DNA of 64,000 nucleotides, from the NCBI GenBank assembly GCA_000378025.1, contig KB899087.1:3534001-3598000 (forward strand), written 5' to 3'. Both the position numbers and the translations under genes were made by a program. Origin of the DNA: Xanthobacteraceae bacterium 501b. GTDB lineage: Bacteria > Pseudomonadota > Alphaproteobacteria > Rhizobiales > Xanthobacteraceae. The notes beneath the pieces were generated by a model that was not told the DNA's origin, searched no databases, and worked only from the letters and a program-made list of their open reading frames with translations. This document shows, one piece after another, positions 10,601 through 18,196 of the stretch (its first letter is position 1; each line of letters starts with the position of its first letter).

Positions 10601-13153
10601 CAATCGGTCGCCCGTGTCGTGCTCTCGGCGCGTCGTGGCTCGATCGCCAACCAGCTGACCTATCTTCCGGCCTTCCTGCCGCGCCCGGTGGCCGATCGGC
10701 GCCGACGGGCGACGGCGCCGATGGTGACACCGGCCGAGCTGTCGCTGGAGTTCTTCAACGGGCTGGGCGGCTTCGACAAGAACGGCCGCGAATATGTCGT
10801 CCAAATGAGCGGTGAGGAAACCACCCCGGCGCCGTGGATCAACGTGATCGCCGGCAACGCTTTCGGCTTCCAGGTCTCGGCGGACGGCAGCGGCTACACA
10901 TGGGCGCAGAACAGCCGCGAAAACCAGCTGACCCAGTGGTCGAATGACCCGGTCGCCGACCCGATCGGCGAGGCGCTCTATGTCCGGGACGAGGCGACCG
11001 GTGATGTCTGGAGCCCGACCGCGCTGCCCATTCGCGACGGCGGCAGCTACATCGCCCGCCACGGTTTCGGCTATTCCAGCTTTTCGCACGAGGCCAACGG
11101 CGTCGCGCTCGACCTGTTGCAGTATGTGCCGCTGGCCGACCCGATCAAGATCTCGCGCCTGACGCTGACCAACCGTTCCGACAGGGTGCGTCGCCTCACG
11201 GTGACGGCCTATGTCGAATGGGTGCTCGGCACGGTGCGCGGGGCATCGGCGCCGTTCATCGCCACCGAGATGGATCTCGCCACCGGCGCGATGTTTGCCC
11301 GCAATTCCTGGAGCGCGATCGGCAATGGGCGGGTCGCTTTCGCCGATCTCGGCGGCACGCAGACCGGCTGGACCGCCGACCGCACCGAGTTCCTCGGCCG
11401 CAAGGGCGAGGTCTCGGCACCGGCGGCGCTGATGGGCAAGGTGCCGCTCTCCGGCAAGACCGGCGCCGGGCTCGACCCCTGCGCGGCGCTGCAGAGGCTT
11501 GTCGTGCTGCAGCCCGGGCAAAGCGTCGAGATCGTCGCAACGCTCGGCCAATGCCGCACGGCGGACGAGGCGCGGGTGCTGATCGCCCGCTACCGCGCGA
11601 CCAATCTCGATGCGGTGCTGAAGAGCGTCACCGATCATTGGGACCGGCTGCTCGGCGCGGTCGAGGTGAAGACGCCGGACCGCGCCACCGAAATCATGCT
11701 GAATGGCTGGCTGCTGTACCAGACCATCGCCTGCCGCATCCGGGCGCGCTCGGCCTTCTACCAGGCAAGCGGGGCCTATGGCTTCCGCGACCAGCTGCAG
11801 GACGGCATGGCGCTGAGTTTCGCGCAGCCGGAGGAGACCCGCCGCCATCTGCTGCGCGCCGCCGCCCGGCAGTTCGTCGAGGGCGACGTGCAGCATTGGT
11901 GGCTGCCGCATTCCGGCCAGGGCGTACGCACCCGCATTTCCGACGATCGGGTCTGGCTCGCCTATGCCGCCGCCACCTATGTCGCGTCCGCCGGCGACGC
12001 GGGCGTGCTGGACGAGCCGGTGGCGTTCCTGGAGGGGCCGCCGCTGCGGGCCGGCGAGCACGATGCGTTCTTCCAGCCGATGCCCTCGCCGGAGAGCGCC
12101 TCGCTGTTCGAGCACTGCGCGCGCGGGCTCGACCAATGCGTCGAACTCACCGGCGCTCACGGCCTGCCGCTGATGGGCACCGGCGACTGGAACGACGGCA
12201 TGAACCGGGTCGGAGAGGGCGGCAAGGGCGAGAGCGTGTGGCTCGGCTGGCTGTTCATCCGCACGGTCGAGATGTTCGCCCCGCTCGCCGAGGCGCGCGA
12301 TCCGCTGCGCACCGCGCGCTGGCGCACCCATGCGGCGTCCGTGCGCGCGGCGATCGAGCGCCACGCCTGGGACGGCGCGTGGTACCGCCGCGCCACCTAT
12401 GATGACGGCTCCTGGCTCGGCTCCAGCGCCAATGACGAGTGCCGCATCGATTCCATCGCCCAATCCTGGGCGGTGCTGTCGGGTGCGGCCGAGGCGAGCC
12501 GCGCGGCGCAGGCCATGGGCTCGCTGGAGCAGCATCTGGTGCGCCGCGAGGAGGGCATCGCGCTGCTGTTCACGCCGCCCTTCAAGAACACGCTGCGCGA
12601 TCCCGGCTATATCAAGGGCTACCCGCCGGGCCTGCGCGAGAATGGCGGGCAATACAGCCATGCCGCCATGTGGGCGATCCTCGCCTTCGCCAAGCTCGGC
12701 GACGGCGCGAAGGCGCACGAGCTGTTCGCGCTGCTCAACCCCATCAACCATGGCCGCTCGCCCGGCCAGGTCGCGACCTACAAGGTCGAGCCCTATGTGC
12801 TGGCGGCGGACGTCTACTCGGTCGCGCCCCATGCCGGGCGCGGCGGCTGGAGCTGGTACACCGGCTCGGCCGCCTGGATGTACCGCGCCGGCATCGAGGG
12901 CATTCTCGGCATCAGGAAGCAGGGCGCGCATCTCGCCGTATCGCCCTGTATTCCCGAGGACTGGCCGGGATTCGAGGCGCGGGTGACGATTGCCGGCACG
13001 TGCTACGAGATCGTCGTCGGGCCGGCGCGGGAAGACCCGGCGAATGTCATGGCGCAGCTGGACGGCGTCGCGGTGGCGCGCGTCGATGGCGCGTTTCGCG
13101 TGCCGCTGGACGGCACCGCGCATCGGCTGGTCATCGGCGGGTTTGGCACCTGA
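4664..13153 (+). CDS. ndvB: Cyclic beta-1,2-glucan synthase
   Basis: This 2829-residue protein has the usual length and layout of NdvB/ChvB/Cgs, the inner-membrane enzyme that initiates, elongates and cyclises periplasmic beta-1,2-glucan from UDP-glucose. Membrane segments are visible near residues 402-425, 429-446, 806-854 and 940-980. Between them lies the GT84 glycosyltransferase domain with D623-A-D625 in the context YVITLDAD. Two glucan-binding/glucoamylase-like blocks follow. The C terminus (about 2030-2820) is a GH94 phosphorylase-type domain with GDWNDG at 2507-2512 (candidate catalytic Asp D2511), the part known in Brucella Cgs to control ring length. The start is ATG at 4664, with GAAAGG a few bases upstream. 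It stands alone with no glucan exporter (ndvA) adjacent. Cyclic glucans serve in hypo-osmotic adaptation and host interaction in related bacteria. Assignment is very secure; very long minus-strand frames inside it are shadows. Confidence 0.97.
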   Translation: MLAKLRAAFDSRSSAPWSDTSPVREELFGVERLEQHAESLAAAQTVSPHPPLVVPLQSRLNDNARALLAAYRASAAELEEGNGVVPAAEWLLDNYHLVEEQIREIRDDLPPGYYRQLPKLAAGPFAGYPRVFGLAWAFVAHTDSHVDPNSLRRFVSSYQSVEPLTIGELWAVAITLRIVLIENLRRLTDQIMVGRQARAQADALANRVLETGFAGFALDSDIVARSSEPLSELFAAQLAKRLRDQDPRTTPALGWLDERLKLQGSSIDEVVQHAQQRQGASNVTVRNVITSMRSISDIDWAEWFESVSLVDQTLRAASGFDEMDFASRNLYRSAIEQLARGSSVSEVEVARRALSASADLGEQRSRDPGYHLIAEGRLALETSIGFRPPARLWISRLNTPLGVHGYAVAVLVSTLALLMLAYAWLDVPGGFAGWLLLLAPLAFLPASDAASALVNRGVTYSFGASPLPGLELAAGIPASLRTLVVVPTLLTSEADLLEQIERLEVHYLTGSSGDLAFALLSDGMDADQETVPGDEALLATATAAIAQLNRRYGPAPSGPRFLLLHRHRVWNEGEGKWMGWERKRGKLHELNRLLRGATDTSFIAFHGQPPQVPVDVRYVITLDADTRLPRDAAVRLVGKMAHPLNRPQFSVAEQRVVGGYAILQPRVTASLPIGRDGSLYQRVYSGPGGMDPYAAAVSDVYQDMFGEGSYTGKGIYDVDAFEASLAGRIKENALLSHDLFEGIYARAGLASDVEVVEDFPSRYDVIAKRKHRWTRGDWQLLPWVFGLRSGAHAVPTLGRWKMLDNLRRSLVMPFTFAALGVSWLVPAPWNLHAVLALMAAIAIPAFLPALFSIVPRGVGIRLLSHVTALADDLRIALLQTVFTVAFLPDQSWRLADAVVRTLFRLFVSHKHLLEWTTAAVASAQPRLDLIGFYRGMQGGTALGLAMTLGTFAWAPESWPVILPFAVLWLAAPALAFWASRSPPIAKTLAVSPNDAHALRLIARRTWRFFETFVTPAENMLPPDNFQEDPKPVIAHRTSPTNIGLYLMSSVAARDFGWAATMETVERLEATLSTMQRLARFKGHFFNWYGTRDLRVLEPAYVSSVDSGNLAGHLLVVAVACEEWIAAPLTPEAEAGMADAIALAREALGVTQVMAADERAGQLEGLFVEITALLRGGQGLEASTPTLIRLTEKASRLAADLAPPADESGAPDLVFWTERLRLAVAEHERDRLYLADAPRTLRNRLRTIAQTARDMALAMDFAFLLDPERKLLSIGYSVPDNCLDPSCYDLLASEARLASLFAIAKGDAQTRHWFRLGRTATPLGSGSALVSWSGSMFEYLMPSLVMRAPTGSLLEQTNRLVVGRQQSYARGLGVPWGISESAYNARDLEFTYQYSNFGVPGLGLKRGLSDNLVIAPYATGLATMVDPSGARENFARLADMGAGGRYGFYEALDFTPARLPDDASVAIVRNFMAHHQGMTIVAIANVLGGGKMRARFHREPIIQASELLLQERMPRNVIVAYPRAEEVKASARGAANEAPNVRCLKPPSGGAPVTHLLSNGRYVVMVTTAGTGFSRWRDIAVTRWREDATRDVQGSHIFLRDSQSGDLWSAGAQPFGVATEHDDVVFSEDRAEFIHRSPSLITTMDLLVSGEDDGEVRRVSLTNSGRRAREIELTSYAELVLATPATDNAHPAFAKMFVETEHRPEFGALIATRRRRSPYEAEIWAAHFAVIEGEMLDPPQYETDRARFLGRNREPGEAAVIREGAPLSNTVGTVLDPVFALRHRVKVPAGRTVRVAFWTLVASSREELLNLVDKHHDRNAFERAKTLAWTQAQVQLRHLNVKAEEAADFQRLAAPIIYADARFRVPSDVIERGAGPQSSLWQYSISGDLPIVLLRIDDLEDMAQVRQLLRAHEYWGMKRLAVDLVILNEHASSYVQDLQIAIETAVRSSQSRPRFGDEQGQGAVHVLRTDMMSLEGRGLLQSVARVVLSARRGSIANQLTYLPAFLPRPVADRRRRATAPMVTPAELSLEFFNGLGGFDKNGREYVVQMSGEETTPAPWINVIAGNAFGFQVSADGSGYTWAQNSRENQLTQWSNDPVADPIGEALYVRDEATGDVWSPTALPIRDGGSYIARHGFGYSSFSHEANGVALDLLQYVPLADPIKISRLTLTNRSDRVRRLTVTAYVEWVLGTVRGASAPFIATEMDLATGAMFARNSWSAIGNGRVAFADLGGTQTGWTADRTEFLGRKGEVSAPAALMGKVPLSGKTGAGLDPCAALQRLVVLQPGQSVEIVATLGQCRTADEARVLIARYRATNLDAVLKSVTDHWDRLLGAVEVKTPDRATEIMLNGWLLYQTIACRIRARSAFYQASGAYGFRDQLQDGMALSFAQPEETRRHLLRAAARQFVEGDVQHWWLPHSGQGVRTRISDDRVWLAYAAATYVASAGDAGVLDEPVAFLEGPPLRAGEHDAFFQPMPSPESASLFEHCARGLDQCVELTGAHGLPLMGTGDWNDGMNRVGEGGKGESVWLGWLFIRTVEMFAPLAEARDPLRTARWRTHAASVRAAIERHAWDGAWYRRATYDDGSWLGSSANDECRIDSIAQSWAVLSGAAEASRAAQAMGSLEQHLVRREEGIALLFTPPFKNTLRDPGYIKGYPPGLRENGGQYSHAAMWAILAFAKLGDGAKAHELFALLNPINHGRSPGQVATYKVEPYVLAADVYSVAPHAGRGGWSWYTGSAAWMYRAGIEGILGIRKQGAHLAVSPCIPEDWPGFEARVTIAGTCYEIVVGPAREDPANVMAQLDGVAVARVDGAFRVPLDGTAHRLVIGGFGT

Positions 13154-13169
13154 TGTTTGCAATAGAACC

Positions 13170-13550
13170 GCGCATCGGAAAACCCATCTGGCTATGTTTC
13201 TTCCGGGCTCGGGCGGTGATGGATCGGGCGGCGTCGGTGAGGTTGAGCCAGGGCCCGACGCCATCGGCGGCGGGTCTGAACACCGGGATGCGATAGGTGG
13301 GCCGCACGGAGGTGACAGGCTCACGCATCCAGCGATTGCCATTGCCGGTCTTCGGGCATTTGCGATTGAGAAGACCGTCGCCAACCTGAACCCGCTGCGC
13401 GAGCGCGCGGAGATGGTCGCGGCGGTCGCCGCCTTCCAGGCGGATGCAATGACGCACGGATCGCTCCTGCCATGGTCGAACGCCGTGGCGAGGAGGTGCG
13501 GCGGCGGAATGCGGTGGAGCTGCCCGATCCCCGCGCGCCCACCGTCCCAA
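13170..13550 (-). pseudogene. Remnant of a serine recombinase C-terminal region
   Basis: The minus-strand frame around 13430-13220 contains NRWMREPVTSVRP, RIPVFRP and GPWLNLTDAAR. This series resembles the C-terminal part of large serine recombinases/resolvases of alphaproteobacteria (typically NxWTRERVxxLRxxxxIPxxxP...WLNLTxAA). The catalytic resolvase domain is absent and the frame runs into unrelated sequence at both ends, so it looks like a decayed fragment between the glucan synthase and the RND operon. Family recall without a database search, so moderate confidence. Confidence 0.4.
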
Positions 13551-13556
13551 TCATCC

Positions 13557-13584
13557 TTGGGGACACTACGGATGTCATTATAAT
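13557..13584 (+). promoter_or_regulatory. Candidate promoter of the RND operon
   Basis: A perfect TATAAT (13579-13584) is preceded, 16 bases upstream, by TTGGGG (13557-13562) and lies about 77 bases before the adaptor start at 13661. The AT-rich block is conspicuous in this GC-rich surrounding. No adjacent regulator gene is present. Confidence 0.45.
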
Positions 13585-13660
13585 ACCGTATAGGGGAGTT
13601 GAGTCGTGGGCGTTTGGCCGGCATCCGCCGGCGCGCGCGGCTGCGGAAGGAAGGGCTGGG

Positions 13661-14875
13661 ATGGAACAGGGATGCGCCTCTTCGTGCCGGTGGGTCCGCT
13701 TGCTTGGCGGCGTCGCCATCGCCTTCCTGCTCGCCGGCTGCAACGAGCCGAACAGCTTCGCCGCGCCCCCGCCCGCCAAGGTCACGGTCGCCACGCCGAC
13801 CCAGGCGCCGGTGACGCTCTATGCCGAGTTCACCGGCAAGACCGCCCCCTCGCAGGAGGTGAATCTGGACGCCCGCGTGCAGGGCTATCTCACCGCCATC
13901 GGCTATGGCGACGGCGAGGCGGTTCGCAAAGACCGGGTGCTGTTCGAGATCGAGCCAGACCAGTACCGCGACCAGGTGGCCCTGCAGGAGGCGAACCTCA
14001 CCATCGCCCAGGCCAAGGCCGCCAATGCGCAGACCGAATATGACCGGCAGGCCGATCTCGGTCAGAAGCAGGTGTCGAGCCAGCGCAGCGTCGACGATGC
14101 GCGCGCCACGCTCGACGCCGTCAGGGGACAGGTGGCGGCCGACGAGGCCAGCCTCGCCCTCGCCCGGCTGACGCTGAGCTACACCACGATCCGCGCGCCG
14201 TTTGACGGGGTGGTGACGCGCCATCTCGTCGATGCCGGATCGCTGGTCGGCTCCTCCGCCCCAACCAAGCTTGCCACCCTCCTTCGGGTCGATCCGCTTC
14301 ATGTCTATTTCAACATGAGCGAGCAGCAGCAGATCGCCATGCGCGATGCGCTGGCGGCGCAGGGCAAGAGCCTCCGCGACGTGCGCGAGAGCAAGCTCCA
14401 GCCGCCGGTCGAGATCGCGCTGGCCGGGGCCGCCAGCTACGCCTATGCCGGCGTCATCGACTACATCGCCCCGCAGCTCGACGGCGCCACCGGCACGCTG
14501 CAAATGCGCGCGGCACTGCCCAACAAGGATGTGGAGCTTATCCCCGGCCAGTTCGTGCGGGTGCGGGTGGCGATCGGCACGCTCGACAACGCCCTGCTGG
14601 TGGACGACACGGCGGTGCAGGCCAACCAGGCCGGCAGCTATGTGATGGTGGTCGGCGCCGACAATCTGGTGGAGCAGCGCGCTGTCACCACCGGCCCGGT
14701 CGAGGGGCAGCTGCGCGTCATCGCCAAGGGCCTGAGCACCGACGACAAGGTGGTGATCGGTTCACTCCAGCGCGCCGTCGCGGGCAAGAGCGTCACACCC
14801 GTTGCCGGCGCCATGGCCGCTCTCCCGCAGGCCTCTCCCGCTTCGACGACCGCGAGCGCCACGAAGGCTCCCTGA
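13661..14875 (+). CDS. RND efflux periplasmic adaptor (membrane fusion lipoprotein)
   Basis: A 404-residue HlyD/AcrA-type adaptor. The start at 13661 (MEQGCASSC) is chosen over an upstream in-frame start because a GGAAGGAAGGG ribosome site precedes it and it places a lipoprotein signal properly: hydrophobic stretch then LLAGC with the lipid-modified Cys at 27. The mature part shows the paired biotinyl-lipoyl-like halves, a coiled-coil hairpin rich in Ala/Gln, and the TIRAPFDGVVTRHLVDAGSL motif split here as TIRAPFDG and the following barrel. It bridges the inner-membrane pump encoded 25 bases downstream to an outer-membrane TolC-like channel, which is not in the window. Substrate unknown; the set resembles AcrAB/MexAB multidrug pumps. 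Confidence 0.93.
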   Translation: MEQGCASSCRWVRLLGGVAIAFLLAGCNEPNSFAAPPPAKVTVATPTQAPVTLYAEFTGKTAPSQEVNLDARVQGYLTAIGYGDGEAVRKDRVLFEIEPDQYRDQVALQEANLTIAQAKAANAQTEYDRQADLGQKQVSSQRSVDDARATLDAVRGQVAADEASLALARLTLSYTTIRAPFDGVVTRHLVDAGSLVGSSAPTKLATLLRVDPLHVYFNMSEQQQIAMRDALAAQGKSLRDVRESKLQPPVEIALAGAASYAYAGVIDYIAPQLDGATGTLQMRAALPNKDVELIPGQFVRVRVAIGTLDNALLVDDTAVQANQAGSYVMVVGADNLVEQRAVTTGPVEGQLRVIAKGLSTDDKVVIGSLQRAVAGKSVTPVAGAMAALPQASPASTTASATKAP

Positions 14876-14900
14876 CACCCGGCAGTTCCGAGGCGGACCC

Positions 14901-17900
14901 ATGCTTTCGCGCTTCTTCATCGAACGGCCGGTGCTCTCCAACACGCTGGCCCTGCTCATCGTGCTGCTGGGCGCCTTGTCGCTCACCAGCCTGCCCGTGT
15001 CGCAATATCCCGATGTGGTGCCGCCCACCGTCTCCGTGACCGCGACCTATCCCGGCGCCAGCGCCCGCACGGTGATGGACACGGTGGCGCTGCCGATCGA
15101 GCAGCAGGTCAACGGCGTCGAGGGCATGATCTACATGCAGTCGACCAGCGGCAATGACGGCTCCTATTCGCTGGTCATCACCTTCGCCATCGGCACCGAC
15201 CCGGACATGGCGCAGGTGCTGGTGCAGAACCGCGTCTCGCTCGCCACCGCGCAGCTGCCGAGCGCGGTGTCGACGCAGGGACTGAACGTCCAGAAGAAGT
15301 CGACCTCGATCCTGCAATTCGTGAATCTGTATGCGCCGGACGGACGCTACGACAATCTGTTCCTCGCCAATTACGCCGCCATCAGCCTGGAGAACGAGCT
15401 GGCGCGCCTGCCGGGCGTGGGCTCCGTCACCGTGCTCGGCTCCGGCAGCTACGCGATGCGGATCTGGCTCGATCCCGAGCGGCTTCAGACCTATGGCCTG
15501 ACGCCCGCGGATGTTTCCGCCGCCATCCAGCAGCAGAGCACGCAGGTCACGGCCGGCCTGGTCGGCGCGCCGCCGACACCGGCCGCGGTGAACTTTCAGT
15601 ATGTCATCAACGTCACCGGCCGCTTCAGCGAGGCGGTGGATTTCGAGCGCATCGTCGTCAAGGCGGCGGATGAGGGCGGCGGACGGCTGGCGCGGGTGGG
15701 CGACATCGGCCGCGTCGAGCTCGGCGCCGCCACCTATGGCCATACCGCGACGCTGGACGGCAAGCCCTCCGCCGCCATCGCCATCTCCCAGCTGACCGGC
15801 GCCAATGCCCTCACTGTGGCGGAAGAGGTCAACGCCAAGATGGCCGAGCTCGCCGCTGCCTTCCCGGCGGGGCTGGCGTACAAGGTCTCGTTCGACAGCA
15901 CCAACTTCGTCACCGCCTCGGTGGACGAGGTCTATGAGACGCTGGTCATCGCGGCGCTGCTGGTGCTCGCGGTCATCCTCCTCTTCCTGCAGGACTGGCG
16001 GGCCATGCTGGTGCCGGCGACCACGGTGCCCGTGACCATCGTCGGCGCCTTCGCCGCCATGTACCTGCTCGGCTACACCATCAACACCACCAGCCTGTTC
16101 GCGCTGGTGCTGGCGATCGGCATCGTGGTGGACGACGCCATCGTCATCGTCGAGGGCGTGTCGCGCCACATGGAAGCGGGCCTGTCGAGCCGCGAGGCCG
16201 CGATCAAGGCGATGTCGGAGCTCACCGGCCCGATCATTGGCATCACGCTGGTGCTGATGGCAGTGTTCCTGCCGGCGGCGATGATGTCCGGCCTCACCGG
16301 CAAGATGTACCAGCAGTTCGCGCTGGTCATCGCCGCAACCGCGATCCTCTCCGCTGTCAACGCGATGACGCTGAAGCCGACCCAGTGCGCGCTCTGGCTG
16401 CGGCCGGCGACGCCGCCCGCCCAGCGCAACATCCTCTACCGCGCCTTCAACGCCGGCTATGGAGGCGTCGAGGCGCTCTATGTCGCGCTGGTGCGCCGTC
16501 TCGTGCGCTTCGCCCTGCTCACCAGCCTCGCCGGGCTCGGCCTCATCGGCCTTGCCTTCTATGGCCTGTCGCAGGTGCCGACCGCCTTCCTGCCGAGCGA
16601 GGACCAGGGCTATTTCATCGTCAGCCTGACCCTGCCGGACTCGGCCTCCGCCGCGCGCACCGAGGCGGTGGTGGCCAGCGCGGTCGAGAAGATCCGCTCG
16701 CTCGACGGCATCGACAGCGTGATCGGCGTCTCCGGCATTTCCCCGCTCGACAACAACGCCACGCTCTACAACACCGGCATGCTCTATGTGGTGTTGACCG
16801 ACTGGAGCGCGCGCGAGACGACCGCGCTCAGCGCCGCCAGCATCGGCGGCACGGTGCGCAGCGCCCTCGACGATCTCGGCACCGCCGAGGCGCTGGTGAT
16901 GATGCCCCCGCCGATACAGGGCATCGGCAACTCCTCCGGCTTCGCGCTGATGGTGGAGATGAAGGACGGAACCTCGGACTTCTCCGCCTTGCAGAACGCG
17001 GCCAGCGAAATGGTCGATGCCGCCGCCACACAGACCAGCCTTTCCCATGTCGCGACCAATTTCCGTGGCACGGTCAAGCAGCTGCGGCTGGAGGTGGACC
17101 GGGTGAAGGCGGAAACCTACGGGCTGACGGTGGGCCAGGTGTTCTCGGCGCTGGAGGCCTATGTCGGCTCGTCCTATGTCAACCAGTTCACCCGCTTCAA
17201 CATGGTGTTCCAAGTCTATCTGCAGGCGGACGCGCCGTTCCGCCTGCAGCCGAACGACATTCTGAACCTGAAGGTAAAGGGTGCGGGCGGCGAGATGGTG
17301 CCGCTCGGGCAGGTCGCGCATTTCGTCGACGATGCCGGCCCGCCGCTGATCACCCTGTACAATCTCTACCCGGCGGCGCAGGTGACGGGCAGCCCGGCCA
17401 CCGGCTTCTCCTCCGGCGAGGCGATGAGCCTGATGGACCAGGTCGCCGCCTATTCCCTGCCCGCCTCCATGGGCGCGGCGTGGACCGGCATGTCCTATCA
17501 GGAGCAGCTCGTCGGCAACCAGATCTACCTCGTCTTCGCCATCGCGCTGGTGCTGGTCTATTTCGTGTTGTCCGGCCAGTATGAAAGCTGGCTGCAGCCG
17601 CTGGCGGTCATCCTCGCCGTCCCGCTCACGCTGCTCGGCACGGTGGCGGCGCTGGAGATCACCGGCCTGCCGAACGACCTCTACACCCAGATCGGCATTG
17701 TGCTGCTCATCGCGCTGGCGGCCAAGAACGCCATTCTCATCGTGGAATATGCCCGCGAGAAGCGCATGGCGGGAATGGATATCGGCGAGGCCGCCATCGA
17801 GGCGGCCCGCCTGCGCTTCCGGCCGATCCTGATGACCTCCTTCGCCTTCATCTTCGGCATGCTGCCGCTGGTGTTCGCCTCCGGGGCGGGCGCCGGCGCC

Positions 17901-18059
17901 CGCGTCTCGCTCGGCATCGCCGTGGTGAGCGGCATGCTGGCCTCCACCGGGCTCGCGGTGCTGTTCGTCCCAGCCTTCTTCACGGTGCTGGAACGGCTGC
18001 GGGGCACGCCCGCCACCCTCGGTGCCGGAGAGACGCCCAGGGCGATTGGGAACACCTAG
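14901..18059 (+). CDS. RND multidrug efflux pump, HAE1 family (AcrB/MexB-like)
   Basis: A 1052-residue inner-membrane proton antiporter, normal length for the HAE1 family. The start is ATG at 14901 (MLSRFFIERPVLSNTLALL), the canonical N terminus; a longer upstream frame overlaps the adaptor gene and is ignored. The proton-relay acidic pair is present at D411-D412 in GIVVDDAIVIVEG. Two large periplasmic loops follow TM1 and TM7, and the second transmembrane half is intact (for example GIVLLIALAAKNAILIVEYA). It works with the lipoprotein adaptor immediately upstream. No outer-membrane channel follows, so a channel encoded elsewhere is implied. The gene ends just before a genus-type repeat and a strong hairpin that separates it from the convergent MFS gene. 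Confidence 0.95.
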   Translation: MLSRFFIERPVLSNTLALLIVLLGALSLTSLPVSQYPDVVPPTVSVTATYPGASARTVMDTVALPIEQQVNGVEGMIYMQSTSGNDGSYSLVITFAIGTDPDMAQVLVQNRVSLATAQLPSAVSTQGLNVQKKSTSILQFVNLYAPDGRYDNLFLANYAAISLENELARLPGVGSVTVLGSGSYAMRIWLDPERLQTYGLTPADVSAAIQQQSTQVTAGLVGAPPTPAAVNFQYVINVTGRFSEAVDFERIVVKAADEGGGRLARVGDIGRVELGAATYGHTATLDGKPSAAIAISQLTGANALTVAEEVNAKMAELAAAFPAGLAYKVSFDSTNFVTASVDEVYETLVIAALLVLAVILLFLQDWRAMLVPATTVPVTIVGAFAAMYLLGYTINTTSLFALVLAIGIVVDDAIVIVEGVSRHMEAGLSSREAAIKAMSELTGPIIGITLVLMAVFLPAAMMSGLTGKMYQQFALVIAATAILSAVNAMTLKPTQCALWLRPATPPAQRNILYRAFNAGYGGVEALYVALVRRLVRFALLTSLAGLGLIGLAFYGLSQVPTAFLPSEDQGYFIVSLTLPDSASAARTEAVVASAVEKIRSLDGIDSVIGVSGISPLDNNATLYNTGMLYVVLTDWSARETTALSAASIGGTVRSALDDLGTAEALVMMPPPIQGIGNSSGFALMVEMKDGTSDFSALQNAASEMVDAAATQTSLSHVATNFRGTVKQLRLEVDRVKAETYGLTVGQVFSALEAYVGSSYVNQFTRFNMVFQVYLQADAPFRLQPNDILNLKVKGAGGEMVPLGQVAHFVDDAGPPLITLYNLYPAAQVTGSPATGFSSGEAMSLMDQVAAYSLPASMGAAWTGMSYQEQLVGNQIYLVFAIALVLVYFVLSGQYESWLQPLAVILAVPLTLLGTVAALEITGLPNDLYTQIGIVLLIALAAKNAILIVEYAREKRMAGMDIGEAAIEAARLRFRPILMTSFAFIFGMLPLVFASGAGAGARVSLGIAVVSGMLASTGLAVLFVPAFFTVLERLRGTPATLGAGETPRAIGNT

Positions 18060-18120
18060 AGCGTTTTCGAGCGAAGTGGATACCGGTTCGCGTGAAGAAA
18101 ACGTGATAAAACAAATAATT
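18056..18120. repeat. Hyphomicrobiales-type dispersed intergenic repeat
   Basis: The stretch beginning AGCGTTTTCGAGCGAAGTGG and continuing through ACCGGTTCGCGTGAAGAAAA is a familiar intergenic repeat of Rhizobiales genomes, with CGTTTTC and GAAAACG ends that can pair. It starts at the stop codon of the RND pump. Recognition is from memory; copy number in this genome cannot be judged from one window. Confidence 0.6.
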
Positions 18121-18159
18121 AGATCATTTCACTGTTTCCATGAAACAGTGAAATGATCT
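18121..18159. terminator. Perfect 18-bp hairpin between convergent genes
   Basis: AGATCATTTCACTGTTTC (18121-18138) and its exact reverse complement (18142-18159) enclose the 3-base loop CAT. It lies between the rightward RND gene (ends 18059) and the leftward MFS gene (ends 18197). There is no long T-run after the stem, so it may act as a bidirectional transcription barrier or be part of the adjacent repeat element. Confidence 0.55.
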
Positions 18160-18196
18160 AGGCTGGCACGCGCCCTCGCAGCCGCCCGGTGCGGCC

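Noticed and set aside
7634..14503. Very long minus-strand frames (about 940 and 1330 codons) opposite the glucan synthase and RND adaptor
   Set aside because: They are antisense to clearly identified genes, rich in Arg/Ala/His/Gly/Gln, lack domains, and arise from GC-rich third positions.
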